Positions 27,477-36,526 of a stretch of DNA of 64,000 nucleotides are shown here, piece by piece. The notes under the pieces were generated by a model. The model had not been told where the DNA came from and did not search any database. It worked only from the letters and a program-made list of their open reading frames with translations. The translations under genes and the position numbers were made by a program. Source of the DNA: Sphingobacterium composti (GTDB taxonomy: Bacteria > Bacteroidota > Bacteroidia > Sphingobacteriales > Sphingobacteriaceae); NCBI RefSeq assembly GCF_009829075.1, contig NZ_WUQZ01000004.1:184497-248496 (forward strand). Direction: 5' to 3'. Position 1 is the first letter of the stretch. The number at the start of each line of letters is the position of its first letter.

Positions 27477-28370
27477 ATGAAACGAAGTTATTTAGCTCTT
27501 ATCACAACATTAGCATTCCTTAGTTCTTGTAAGGATAATGAGGTGTTTGAGAAGGAAATGTATAAAAATGAAGTAGCGTTGATAAGTAGTGATTATCACA
27601 ATACTTTTAAGGAGGTAGTAACCTTGACAGGAGAGGAGGTGACTGGTTATATTGCTGCTTCTGCAGGAGGTACTCACGCTCCACAAAATGATTTGGTTAT
27701 TGGGATTGAAGAAGATCCAACTCCTTTGGAGAGATATAACTGGTCACTATATGATGCATCAACAGAATTATATGCTAAATTATTGCCTTCTAGCAAATAT
27801 GAAATTATGGATGACAAGATTGTTATTAAAGCGGGAGAATTAACCGGTCGAACAATGATCAAACTTAGACCAGATGGACTATCCCCAGACTCTAGTTATT
27901 TCATAGGATTAAAGGCCACAAATGAATTTGGTGTCGAGATTAATCCGAAGAAGAATTCAATGTTGTATCAAGTCATAATTGAAAATGAGTATGCCTCGCA
28001 AGCAAAAAATTCAGTTTACTCCATGGTGGGATATGCGGATGGACTATTAACAGCTGCTAATAAACAATTATTCCCATTATCGCGAAATAGTGTAAGAATG
28101 GTAGCAGGAAGTGAGACATTTGTATCTAAGGAAGCAAATATTAAACAAAACTCATTAATTCTTGAAGTTGATGATTATAACAATGTGACCATCAAACCTT
28201 ATGGTACGATTGAAGTAGTACAGCTCAATAATGATCCTGCTTATCCAAATAAATATAGAGTAGAGGAAGCTTTTGGTATGCGTACGCGTGTATTTTTACT
28301 TTCTTACCAATATAAAATTGGAAATAAGACAATAACCGTTAAAGAGCGTGTAGAGAAATTAGAGAATTAA
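27477..28370 (+). CDS. SusCD-associated lipoprotein with DUF1735-like domain
   Basis: The ATG at 27477 is preferred over one 17 codons upstream because the lipoprotein signal YLALITTLAFLSSC starts immediately after it. The mature protein (about 280 residues) carries in its N-terminal half a beta-rich segment (VTGYIAASAGGTHAPQNDL, then YEIMDDKIVIKAGELTG and LRPDGLSPDSSYFIGLKA). This resembles the DUF1735 domain found in surface lipoproteins next to susD. No catalytic motif is apparent. It lies between susD and a BACON-domain lipoprotein gene and is likely a surface ligand-binding or scaffolding component. The domain assignment is by eye and moderate. Confidence 0.7.
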   Translation: MKRSYLALITTLAFLSSCKDNEVFEKEMYKNEVALISSDYHNTFKEVVTLTGEEVTGYIAASAGGTHAPQNDLVIGIEEDPTPLERYNWSLYDASTELYAKLLPSSKYEIMDDKIVIKAGELTGRTMIKLRPDGLSPDSSYFIGLKATNEFGVEINPKKNSMLYQVIIENEYASQAKNSVYSMVGYADGLLTAANKQLFPLSRNSVRMVAGSETFVSKEANIKQNSLILEVDDYNNVTIKPYGTIEVVQLNNDPAYPNKYRVEEAFGMRTRVFLLSYQYKIGNKTITVKERVEKLEN

Positions 28371-28382
28371 AAAATCTAAACT

Positions 28383-29657
28383 ATGAAATTTTTGAACAAT
28401 TTAAAATCAATATATCTATCAACGCCTGCTATTCCTATGGTGGCAATATGCCTTTTTCTATTAGTTGGATGTAAGGAGGATAATGACGATAAAGCTTTTT
28501 TTGCGATAAAGGATAATCTAACAACACTTCAGTCAACGGCTGATGGAACAGCACAAACAATAACGGTGCAATCCAGTGGTAATTGGAAGGTAGAGCCATT
28601 GCGTAAAGAACATTGGGTAAAGATAGAACCGATGGAAGGTAACGGGGACGGTACATTTACTATTACTGTTTTAGAGAACATGGACGAAGAAGCTCGTGAG
28701 TTACCTTTATTTTTTAAAGTAAATGATAGACTTCAAGACGCAGTTCTAAAAATATCACAAGATGGAGCTTTAATAGACGATAGTCAAAAGGAGTCTTATG
28801 TTAATTTCGATTCAAACCTTATGATATCTGAAATTCCAGAGGCAGGGTTAACACAAAACACAATTATTAGAGCGACTGGTAAATGGCGAATGGAAATTGA
28901 AGAAGGACAAGATTGGGTTACGTTTAGCCAGACTGAAGGAGAAGGTGATACACCGATCTCAATGACTGTAGCTAGAAATACCGATATCGTAAGACAGGCA
29001 AGTATAACTTTTTATTTAAATGAGGTGCAATATCCAACTCCAATTATTATCGCGCAAAAAGGTGTAAAATTACAAGTTGTGGGTGACGTGGTATTCACAG
29101 AGAATTTTAATTGGTTAACTTATGGAAGTGAAATTTTTGCGACTACAACAGGTGAGGCGCGAATATCAACATGGACTACTGATCAATTAGCTAAGGGATG
29201 GACAAGTACCATTAATACTACTGAAGGAGGAGGAAGCTACGCTTCTACATATGCTCGACAAGGATTTATAAAGTTGGGAAGAACAAATTATGGTGGGGAT
29301 ATAATTTCACCAAAATTGGAGAATGTACAACGTACCAAGAATCTATTAGTGACTTTTAAAGCTGTAAGGCATGGCGCTAATGATCACTATCTACTTACTG
29401 TAGGAGTAAATGGTCCAGGTACAGTAAGTAGAAGTTCATTTGATATTATGAACTATGCTAATCCAAATAATACTTCTGCATCATCTATAGCTGCTTGGCA
29501 AGCCTCTGAGGCAACTTATTCTTTCGTGATTAATGGTGCAACCAAAGATACACAAATTTGGTTTTTGGGAGGTGCATTTGATCAGAGATCTGGTAACTGG
29601 CCATCAACTACGAACCGTATATACTTAGATGATATCGAGGTTATAGTAACTAATTAA
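28383..29657 (+). CDS. Lipoprotein with two BACON domains and a C-terminal jelly-roll-like domain
   Basis: The 424-residue protein has a lipoprotein signal ending in LFLLVGC (near residue 30). Two consecutive BACON domains follow. The first carries QSSGNWKVEPLRKEHWVKI with TFTITVLENMDEEARE; the second carries RATGKWRMEIEEGQDWVTF with ISMTVARNTDIVRQASI. The pattern is the usual W-x-V...W-h-x...N-R-x-A spacing. The C-terminal ~190 residues (VVFTENFNWLTYGSEIF to IYLDDIEVIV) look like a carbohydrate-binding jelly roll of the choice-of-anchor or DUF5017 type. BACON modules bind mucin or glycans or act as spacers on surface lipoproteins. It is the fifth gene of the SusCD operon and is followed by a terminator. 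Confidence 0.82.
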   Translation: MKFLNNLKSIYLSTPAIPMVAICLFLLVGCKEDNDDKAFFAIKDNLTTLQSTADGTAQTITVQSSGNWKVEPLRKEHWVKIEPMEGNGDGTFTITVLENMDEEARELPLFFKVNDRLQDAVLKISQDGALIDDSQKESYVNFDSNLMISEIPEAGLTQNTIIRATGKWRMEIEEGQDWVTFSQTEGEGDTPISMTVARNTDIVRQASITFYLNEVQYPTPIIIAQKGVKLQVVGDVVFTENFNWLTYGSEIFATTTGEARISTWTTDQLAKGWTSTINTTEGGGSYASTYARQGFIKLGRTNYGGDIISPKLENVQRTKNLLVTFKAVRHGANDHYLLTVGVNGPGTVSRSSFDIMNYANPNNTSASSIAAWQASEATYSFVINGATKDTQIWFLGGAFDQRSGNWPSTTNRIYLDDIEVIVTN

Positions 29658-29662
29658 TTTTG

Positions 29663-29703
29663 AAAAAGTCCATGAATACTATCTCTAGTAGCATGGACTT
29701 TTT
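29663..29703 (+). terminator. Intrinsic terminator inside the first SusCD locus
   Basis: A 12-bp perfect stem (29663-29674 with 29692-29703) has a 17-base loop that can fold further (TACT with AGTA) and ends in a T tract. It follows the BACON lipoprotein gene by 6 bases and may attenuate transcription into the phosphoesterase gene. Confidence 0.75.
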
Positions 29704-29722
29704 TATATGATAACCAATTATT

Positions 29723-31732
29723 ATGTCAAAAAAACATTATTATAGTCGTAGAAAATTTTTACAGGCTTCCATTGTTACTGGCTTGGGATTGACGCTTAAT
29801 TTGTACAGTTGCACAAAAGGTACTTCATCACCAACCCAAGAGCCCCCCAATCCTACTCCCACGCCTACACCTGAAGATAAAACTTTGCGGATAACAGGTT
29901 TTGCACTGTCATCACGTATAGAATCGAGTAAAGGTTTTGAATATAAAATTACAGGTAAAGGTTTTGCGTCAGGTGATCAAATTTATTTTGAGTCAACCAA
30001 TAATCTAGGTGCTACAGGCAAATTTACTATTAATAGTAAGAATGTATCTGCAGACAGTATTGAATTTGTATTTCCAAATAACATAGTTGCTGATAGTTAT
30101 CGTGTTTCTGTTAAGAGAGGGACGCAGACTTTTCTATTAGGTACAACTATTTTAAATCTATATTTCAATGCTAATATTCCTGACAAAGCAGGAATGACTG
30201 TGAAGGGCTCCGTATATGCAAATGGTGTTGGTTTAGCCAATGTGGTGGTATCAGATGGGTTTGAAGTTACAAAAACGGATGAAAAGGGAATATACTATTT
30301 ACCATCTGCAAAGAAAGCAAAATATGTTTTTATTTCTATTCCGGGAAATTTTGAGGTCAATACAAATCAAAGTGCTCCACAGTTTTTTCAGAAACTATCA
30401 CAACCTGTGAATATCGTTGAAATAAGGGATTTTGAATTGAAACCTGTGAATAACGAGAAACATGTGGTCATGGTATTAGGTGATATGCATTTAGCAAAGC
30501 GAAATGATGACATTAATCAATTTCAAAAAGGATTTTTACCCGATCTGAATCAAACCATTGATAAATACAAAGCTGCAGGAAATAAGGTATATATATTAAC
30601 GCTGGGAGATTTAACTTGGGAGACTTATTGGGAGTCTAGTAATTACGCATTGCCAGAGTACCTATCGGAGATGAATAAAATGAACGCTATGGTATTCAAT
30701 ACCATGGGAAATCATGATAATAACCCGAAAGCATTTAATGATTGGCCTTGTGAAGATAGGTTTAGAGACGTATTGGGACCGACATATTATTCATTTAATC
30801 TCGGTAAAGTTCATTACATTGTATTGGATAATATTGAATATATAAATACTTCAGGTACGCGAAATTACAATACAAAAGTAGTAGCTGATCAGATAGAGTG
30901 GCTTAAAAAAGATTTAGCTACTATCGCAGATAAGAGCACGCCGATAATATTATCTATGCATGCTCATTTGTACAGAAATCCATCTTTGAGCGGTACTAAT
31001 GAAACTACATCGTTGAATATCACGAATGCTACTGAGCTTATAGCTGCATTTTCAGGATTTACAAATGTCAATGTGCTTTCGGGACATATGCATCTTAATT
31101 ATAATGTAGAAACTACCGATGCTCCTAACATTATGGAACATAACACAGGGGCTGTGTGTGCTACTTGGTGGTGGACTGGTAATGTGGGCTATGCAGGCAA
31201 TCATATTTGTAAAGATGGAACCCCTGGTGGATTTGCAATATGGGAAATGCAAGGACGTGATGTGAAATGGAAATACAAAAGTCAAGGCCAAGACGAGAAT
31301 TACCAATTCCGTGCTTACGATTTGAATCAAGTGCATATAACAAAGGAAAAATTCGCACCTAATTATACAGGAAGCGAATGGAATACATACGCTGTAGAAT
31401 ATGCAAATGTGAATAGTAATAACGAAATACTTATCAATGTATGGAATTATGACAAAAAGTGGAAAGTAGAAGTATTCGAAGGAGATAAACCGTTAACTGT
31501 TTCACGAGTACGTGTACGTGATCCACTACATATTGTGTCTTATTCAGCACAACGATTAAATAGGAATGCCGTTCCTACAGCAGATTTTGTGACCACATTA
31601 ACTGCGCACATGTTTAAGGCGAAGGCAGCTTCACCAACAAGTACCTTATTGATTAGAGTGACAGACCGTTTTGGCAATGTCTATGAACAAAATATGGTTA
31701 GACCAAAAGCATTTGGTTACTTAATGAAGTAA
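29723..31732 (+). CDS. Exported calcineurin-like metallophosphoesterase (lipoprotein, multi-domain)
   Basis: The N-terminus combines a twin-arginine signal (SRRKFLQASIVTGLGLTL) with a possible lipobox at LYSC, then a Pro/Thr linker. Residues ~50-145 look like an IPT/TIG domain; ~150-235 is a calcineurin N-terminal carboxypeptidase-regulatory-like fold (MTVKGSVYANGVGLANVVVS). The catalytic core shows all metal motifs: GDMH (~252), GDLTWE (~294), GNHDNN (~329), HAHL (~413) and GHMH (~453). A C-terminal beta domain follows, as in the MetallophosC arrangement. The enzyme should cleave a phosphomonoester or phosphodiester in the periplasm or at the surface. It is the only obvious degradative enzyme linked to this SusCD pair. 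Confidence 0.92.
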   Translation: MSKKHYYSRRKFLQASIVTGLGLTLNLYSCTKGTSSPTQEPPNPTPTPTPEDKTLRITGFALSSRIESSKGFEYKITGKGFASGDQIYFESTNNLGATGKFTINSKNVSADSIEFVFPNNIVADSYRVSVKRGTQTFLLGTTILNLYFNANIPDKAGMTVKGSVYANGVGLANVVVSDGFEVTKTDEKGIYYLPSAKKAKYVFISIPGNFEVNTNQSAPQFFQKLSQPVNIVEIRDFELKPVNNEKHVVMVLGDMHLAKRNDDINQFQKGFLPDLNQTIDKYKAAGNKVYILTLGDLTWETYWESSNYALPEYLSEMNKMNAMVFNTMGNHDNNPKAFNDWPCEDRFRDVLGPTYYSFNLGKVHYIVLDNIEYINTSGTRNYNTKVVADQIEWLKKDLATIADKSTPIILSMHAHLYRNPSLSGTNETTSLNITNATELIAAFSGFTNVNVLSGHMHLNYNVETTDAPNIMEHNTGAVCATWWWTGNVGYAGNHICKDGTPGGFAIWEMQGRDVKWKYKSQGQDENYQFRAYDLNQVHITKEKFAPNYTGSEWNTYAVEYANVNSNNEILINVWNYDKKWKVEVFEGDKPLTVSRVRVRDPLHIVSYSAQRLNRNAVPTADFVTTLTAHMFKAKAASPTSTLLIRVTDRFGNVYEQNMVRPKAFGYLMK

Positions 31733-31779
31733 TCGTGTTTTTTGTTGAAGGTTGATTTTTAAATTAATTACTGTGAGCT

Positions 31780-32406
31780 ATGAAAAGAGTTATATTATCA
31801 AGTCTATTGTTTTTGATATTGGGTTTTACGGTACAAGGTCAAACAGAATTTGGTCTGAAAGCTGGCTTAAATAGCGCTCAATATAATTATAAGAAGTCTG
31901 AAATCATGGGTGATACGGAGGCTTTGCTACGTTATTATCTTGCTGGATACCTCGATACGCGTATGACGAGGTGGCTTTACCTTCATCCAGAAATTTCTTT
32001 ACAGGGTAAGGGAAGCAAGCTGATAGAGTCGGAAGTAAGAGGAAGTACCAAAATTATTCAGAAAGTAAATTGGTTGGATTTAACATTTAATTTTCTTGGG
32101 AAACTTCCTGTTGATGGGATAGGAAGCGTTTTTGCTGGAGCGGGGCCTTACGTGGGGTTCACAATGGATGGCACAAATACGACCGCTGAAGGCAATTCTA
32201 CTACTGCGGTGATTATATACGAAGACAATGCTTTAGAAAGATTCGATTACGGTGTTAATCTTTTGACAGGAGTCAAATTTGGTAAGCGACTATCTTTAAA
32301 TGTCAGTTATAAGTTAGGTTTGCGCAATATTGCTGAAGATTACTTTAAATGGTCACCCAATGTGAAAAATCGTGTTTTCTCTGTTGGTTTAGGATTTGCG
32401 TTGTGA
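31780..32406 (+). CDS. Outer-membrane beta-barrel protein (PorT/OmpA-like small porin family)
   Basis: The 208-residue protein has a signal peptide (VILSSLLFLILGFTVQGQ) followed by alternating hydrophobic strands. These begin EFGLKAGLNSAQYNY and end FSVGLGFAL, an aromatic or hydrophobic C-terminus suited to the outer-membrane assembly machinery. The pattern matches the eight-stranded outer membrane beta-barrel family common in Bacteroidota. The function is unknown. It lies 47 bases after the phosphoesterase gene on the same strand and ahead of a shared terminator, so it may be the last gene of the SusCD locus. Confidence 0.8.
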   Translation: MKRVILSSLLFLILGFTVQGQTEFGLKAGLNSAQYNYKKSEIMGDTEALLRYYLAGYLDTRMTRWLYLHPEISLQGKGSKLIESEVRGSTKIIQKVNWLDLTFNFLGKLPVDGIGSVFAGAGPYVGFTMDGTNTTAEGNSTTAVIIYEDNALERFDYGVNLLTGVKFGKRLSLNVSYKLGLRNIAEDYFKWSPNVKNRVFSVGLGFAL

Positions 32407-32442
32407 AATGTTTATTATAATTTAAGTTAGTTAGAGTAAGGA

Positions 32443-32466
32443 AAAAGGAGCTGTAAAGCTCCTTTT
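32443..32466. terminator. Bidirectional terminator between barrel gene and speA
   Basis: A 10-bp perfect stem (32443-32452 with 32457-32466) has a GTAA loop and A4/T4 edges, lying between the stop codons of two converging genes. Confidence 0.85.
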
Positions 32467-32472
32467 CTGTTT

Positions 32473-33864
32473 CTATTGATACCCTAATAATTTCATGACT
32501 TGTTTTGAATTTTGCTCTTCACCGAAAACTTCATAGTTGAAAGTCTCGTCTCTGTTGCGACGTATCAATACGTGCTTAGGAGAAGGCAACAAACAATGGT
32601 GAATACCACCATAACCCGACAATACATCTTGGTATGCTCCAGTGTGGAAGAATCCTAAATACTGAACTTTACGAGTTTTAGGCATGAATACCGAGTTCAT
32701 GTGCGCTTCTTGATTGTAATAGTCTTGTCCATCACATGTGATACCACCTAAGTTTACACGTTCGTATTCTGAATCCCAGTTATTGATAGGTAACAAAATG
32801 TACTTTTGATTCAACGCCCATACATCAGGTAAATTTGTGATGAATGAACCATCAATCATAAACCATTTTTCACGGTCATTTTGTTGTTTACGACCTAGTA
32901 CTTTGTATAAAATACCTGAAGCCTCAGCAACTGTGTATTTACCAAATTCAGTAATGATGTCAGGTTCCATTACTTCGTGGTGCGCACAGATTTGTTTGAT
33001 GCGGTTTACAATTTCATTGACCATGTATTCATAATCAAAATCATGAACCAATGAATCTTTGAAAGGCATACCACCGCCGATATCCAATGTATCTAATTCA
33101 GGGTTGATTTTCTTGAATTTACAGTAAAGCGTTACATACTTTTCTAATTCATTCCAATAATACGGAGTGTCCGAAATACCTGAGTTAATAAAGAAGTGCA
33201 ACAATTTCACTTTAAAGTTTGGATTGTTTGCTATTTTATTGTTGTAAAATTCAATAACATCCTCCATACGTATTCCCAAACGAGATGTATAGAATTGAGA
33301 ATCAGGTTGCTCTTCCGAAGCAATTCGAATACCCAAAGCACATGGTTCATCCAATTCAATTTCATCATCATACAAATTGAATTCTTCCTTGTTATCCAAT
33401 ACAGGAATGATATTCTTGTAACCATCATGGATCATATCGATGATGTACTGTTTGTATTGGTATGTTTTGAAACCATTACAAATCACCGTAATATCTTTCG
33501 TAACCGTACCTTGACGCTCTAGTGAATCAATCATCGGCATATCAAATGCAGATGAAGTTTCCAAGTGAATATCATTTTTCAATGCTTCTTCTACGATGTG
33601 TTTGAAGTGCGAAGATTTGGTACAATAACAATACTTATATGAACCACGGTAATCGTGTTTCAATATTGCCGTTTGAAACAAGATTTTCGCTTGTTGTATT
33701 TTTTTGCTGACAATAGGTAGGTACGTAAAACGCAATGGCGTGCCATACGTTTCAATCATTTCCATCAAATTCAAATCGTGGAAATACAATTCGTCGTCGA
33801 TGATTTCGAATCCGTCTTGGGGAAAACCAACACTTAAGTCAAGAAATTCCTGATAGCTCTGCAT
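32473..33864 (-). CDS. speA: Arginine decarboxylase, fold III PLP enzyme (Bacteroidota type)
   Basis: The 463-residue protein belongs to the alanine racemase-like (group IV) amino acid decarboxylases and is close to the short arginine decarboxylases of Bacteroidota. The PLP lysine is probably in YCYCTKSSHFKHI near residue 83. The glycine-rich phosphate-binding loop is LDIGGGMPF near residue 265. The C-terminal region with GGITCDGQD and GAYQDVLSGYGGIHHCLLPS holds the second active-site half, donated across the dimer. It would make agmatine from arginine for polyamine synthesis in the cytosol. A TATCTTTG -7 element lies just upstream. It is divergent from argS. A degenerate copy of its 3' end is found at 20301-20460. 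Confidence 0.9.
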   Translation of the reverse strand: MQSYQEFLDLSVGFPQDGFEIIDDELYFHDLNLMEMIETYGTPLRFTYLPIVSKKIQQAKILFQTAILKHDYRGSYKYCYCTKSSHFKHIVEEALKNDIHLETSSAFDMPMIDSLERQGTVTKDITVICNGFKTYQYKQYIIDMIHDGYKNIIPVLDNKEEFNLYDDEIELDEPCALGIRIASEEQPDSQFYTSRLGIRMEDVIEFYNNKIANNPNFKVKLLHFFINSGISDTPYYWNELEKYVTLYCKFKKINPELDTLDIGGGMPFKDSLVHDFDYEYMVNEIVNRIKQICAHHEVMEPDIITEFGKYTVAEASGILYKVLGRKQQNDREKWFMIDGSFITNLPDVWALNQKYILLPINNWDSEYERVNLGGITCDGQDYYNQEAHMNSVFMPKTRKVQYLGFFHTGAYQDVLSGYGGIHHCLLPSPKHVLIRRNRDETFNYEVFGEEQNSKQVMKLLGYQ

Positions 33865-33879
33865 TTTTTATTATTTTTG

Positions 33880-33887
33880 CAAAGATA
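33880..33887 (-). promoter_or_regulatory. -7 promoter element of speA
   Basis: On the minus strand the sequence is TATCTTTG, a perfect TAnnTTTG element, 16 bases before the speA start codon. A clear -33 TTTG partner is not visible, and the leader would be very short. Confidence 0.5.
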
Positions 33888-33972
33888 TACTTTCATAATG
33901 AATACCTAAATACATTAGGTGTTATTTTTCTCGTTCATTATCAGAAAGATAGAATTATTACGCAATAATTAC

Positions 33973-35757
33973 ATGGCTAATTCGATACAAGATACACTCG
34001 TTCAACAAACTGTTGCCGCTGTCAAAGCGCTTTATGGTGCTGATATTCCAGAATCCCACATTTCTCTGCAAGAGACAAGAAAAGAATTTGAAGGTCAAAT
34101 AACTATCGTTACCTTTCCCGTAACTCGATTCTCCAAAAAATCTCCAGAACAAACTGGTGCTGAGATAGGAGAGTATTTACAGCAAAATATTGATGCAATT
34201 TCGGCTTTCAATGTGATTAAAGGATTTTTGAATATCTCTTTAGCGGACTCGTATTGGATTTCTTTGTTGAATGAAACTATTGCCGCAAAAAACTTCGGTC
34301 AGTTTCCTGCTAATGGTAAAAAATTGATGGTGGAATATTCTTCACCTAATACCAATAAACCATTGCACTTAGGACACATCCGCAACAATCTGTTAGGTTA
34401 TTCAGTAGCAGAGATTTTGAAAGCTTACGGTTATGATATTATCAAAGCTAACTTGGTTAATGATCGTGGGATCCACATCTGTAAGTCCATGTTGGCTTGG
34501 CAGAAGTTTGGTAATGGTGAAACACCAGAATCATCGGGCTTAAAAGGTGATCACTTAGTAGGTAAATATTATGTGGTATTTGATAAAGAATACAAAAAGG
34601 AAATCGAAGCCTTAAAAGCGGAAGGACAAACAGAAGAAGAAGCTAAGAAAAATGCACCTTTGATGTTGGAAACGCAAGAAATGTTGCGTCAATGGGAAGC
34701 GGGCAATGAAGAAGTTATTGCGCTTTGGTCAAAAATGAACGGCTGGGTGTATGATGGTTTTGCAAAAACCTACAAACAACTTGGCGTTGACTTTGATAAA
34801 TTTTATTACGAATCAAACACCTATTTATTAGGTAAAGATATTATTCAAGAAGGTTTAGACAGTGGTGTTTTCTTTAAAAAAGAAGATAATTCGGTTTGGA
34901 TTGATTTGACGGATGAAGGTTTAGACCAAAAATTGGTGTTGCGTGGTGATGGAACTTCCGTTTATATCACTCAAGATTTGGGTACAGCACAATTGAAATA
35001 CGACGAATTCGGAATGAGTGAGTCAATTTATGTTGTTGGTAATGAGCAAGATTACCACTTCAAAGTGTTGTTCTCTATTTTGAAAAAATTAGGTAAATCT
35101 TGGGCTGATGGTTTATTTCATTTATCATACGGTATGGTGGATTTACCTTCTGGCAAGATGAAATCACGCGAAGGAACTGTCGTGGATGCCGATGATTTGA
35201 TGGCTGAAATGGTAGAAACAGCACAATCGCGTACCGAAGAGTTAGGTAAAACAGAAGGTTTTTCAGATGAAGAAAAATCTGAATTGTACAATACAATCGG
35301 TATGGGTGCTTTGAAATATTTTTTGTTGAAAGTTGACCCTAAAAAGCGTTTGTTATTTGACCCGAACGAATCTGTAGATTTCCAAGGTCATACAGGTCCA
35401 TTTATTCAATACACACACGCTCGTATTAAATCTGTTTTACGTAAAGCTGAATTTAATGTGAATACAGTAATAGCTATTCCTGCTAGTATTTCATCTTACG
35501 AACGTGACTTGATTCAAGCATTGGGACAATTTCCTACGGTAATTGAAATCGCTGCAACAGAGTTTAGTCCTGCACAATTAGCAAACTATGCTTATGAGAT
35601 AGCTAAATTGTACAATAAATTCTATCATGAAGAGACTATCTTGAAAGCAGAAAATGAAGATGTTAAAACTTTCCGTTTACACTTATCCGCTTCCGCAGCA
35701 AAAGTTATCGCAGAATCTATGAGATTGTTAGGAATTCAAGTTCCGGAAAGAATGTAA
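33973..35757 (+). CDS. argS: Arginyl-tRNA synthetase
   Basis: The class I synthetase of 594 residues charges tRNA-Arg. The Arg-tRNA synthetase N-terminal domain covers about residues 1-85. The HIGH-like motif is HLGHIRNN at about residue 133, preceded by VEYSSPNTNKPLH, a strong argS signature. The KMSKS-like element is KMKSREG near residue 395. The C-terminal DALR anticodon-binding domain ends in LRLLGIQVPERM, the typical terminus. The ATG at 33973 is chosen over one 18 codons upstream because MANSIQDTLVQQ starts the known domain. It is divergent from speA and ends at a strong terminator. Confidence 0.97.
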   Translation: MANSIQDTLVQQTVAAVKALYGADIPESHISLQETRKEFEGQITIVTFPVTRFSKKSPEQTGAEIGEYLQQNIDAISAFNVIKGFLNISLADSYWISLLNETIAAKNFGQFPANGKKLMVEYSSPNTNKPLHLGHIRNNLLGYSVAEILKAYGYDIIKANLVNDRGIHICKSMLAWQKFGNGETPESSGLKGDHLVGKYYVVFDKEYKKEIEALKAEGQTEEEAKKNAPLMLETQEMLRQWEAGNEEVIALWSKMNGWVYDGFAKTYKQLGVDFDKFYYESNTYLLGKDIIQEGLDSGVFFKKEDNSVWIDLTDEGLDQKLVLRGDGTSVYITQDLGTAQLKYDEFGMSESIYVVGNEQDYHFKVLFSILKKLGKSWADGLFHLSYGMVDLPSGKMKSREGTVVDADDLMAEMVETAQSRTEELGKTEGFSDEEKSELYNTIGMGALKYFLLKVDPKKRLLFDPNESVDFQGHTGPFIQYTHARIKSVLRKAEFNVNTVIAIPASISSYERDLIQALGQFPTVIEIAATEFSPAQLANYAYEIAKLYNKFYHEETILKAENEDVKTFRLHLSASAAKVIAESMRLLGIQVPERM

Positions 35758-35784
35758 TCCCGTATTTCTAAATATAATTTAGTG

Positions 35785-35817
35785 AAATAATCTAACCAAA
35801 AGATGGTTAGATTATTT
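35785..35817 (+). terminator. Intrinsic terminator of argS
   Basis: A 14-bp perfect stem (35785-35798 with 35804-35817) with a 5-base loop is followed by a run of T. It lies 28 bases after the argS stop. Confidence 0.88.
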
Positions 35818-35867
35818 TTTTTGTCAAAATGTGATAATATTTTATATTTAATGAAATATTATAAAAC

Positions 35868-36518
35868 ATGAGTAAAATCACTTCTGCAATATCTGTTATT
35901 TTAGTGCTATTAATTTTTTCTTGTACAGAAATTAAAAATGATTTGCCTTCTCCTCAGGATACAACTTTTGAAGGTACTGCATATGGATATTTAATTTCTC
36001 AAAAGAAAGGGAAATTCGATTCCTTATTGAAAGCAGTTGATAGAGTGCCAACTCTAAAGAGTTTTCTGCAAAATTTTTCGAATTCCTTAACTTTTTTTGC
36101 TGTTGAAAATAAGTCATTTGAAATTGGAATTGACATAATGAATGAAAATAGAGTTTCTAATGGTTAATCCAAACTATTTATTAGCAACATAAAAGGTCTA
36201 GAAACATTGTTAAACAGGTATGTATTTAATGACAGATATCTAAGTAATGATATAAGAATTTCATTAGATGGTACAATGATGAATAGTCTGGATAATAATT
36301 ACAGAATGCACGCACGTTACCGTCAAAAGGAAGGCGATAAAAATAAAACTCCAATAATATATTTAGAATTTAGTGATACGAATAGTTCAGTGTATAATAT
36401 AGAATGGGATAAATCTGAAACTTCAGCAGTAGATAAGGAAACTAAGAATGGGGTGGTGCATATTTTGTCTACCCAGCACGAATTTGGATTTGGTAAGTTA
36501 ATTGAATTTAATAAATAG
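35868..36518 (+). pseudogene. Fasciclin (FAS1)-domain lipoprotein gene split by an in-frame stop
   Basis: Two open pieces lie in the same frame, separated only by a TAA at 36165-36167. The first (99 residues) has a lipoprotein signal (ILVLLIFSC) and the start of a FAS1 domain: FDSLLKAVDRVPTLKSFL and LTFFAVENKSFEI. Reading through the stop gives SKLFISNIKGLETLLNRYVF and later the typical FAS1 close NGVVHILSTQHEFGFGKLIE. The intact product would be about 216 residues, an envelope lipoprotein with an adhesion-like domain. A single C-to-T change in a CAA codon would explain the stop. It could be a recent pseudogene, a readthrough case or a sequencing error. Confidence 0.75.
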
Positions 36519-36526
36519 TGCTTTTT

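Noticed and set aside
33904..33920. Short inverted repeat ACCTAA/TTAGGT between speA and argS as an arginine-regulator site
   Set aside because: Only 6 bp with a 5-base gap in AT-rich DNA; no ArgR-box similarity.
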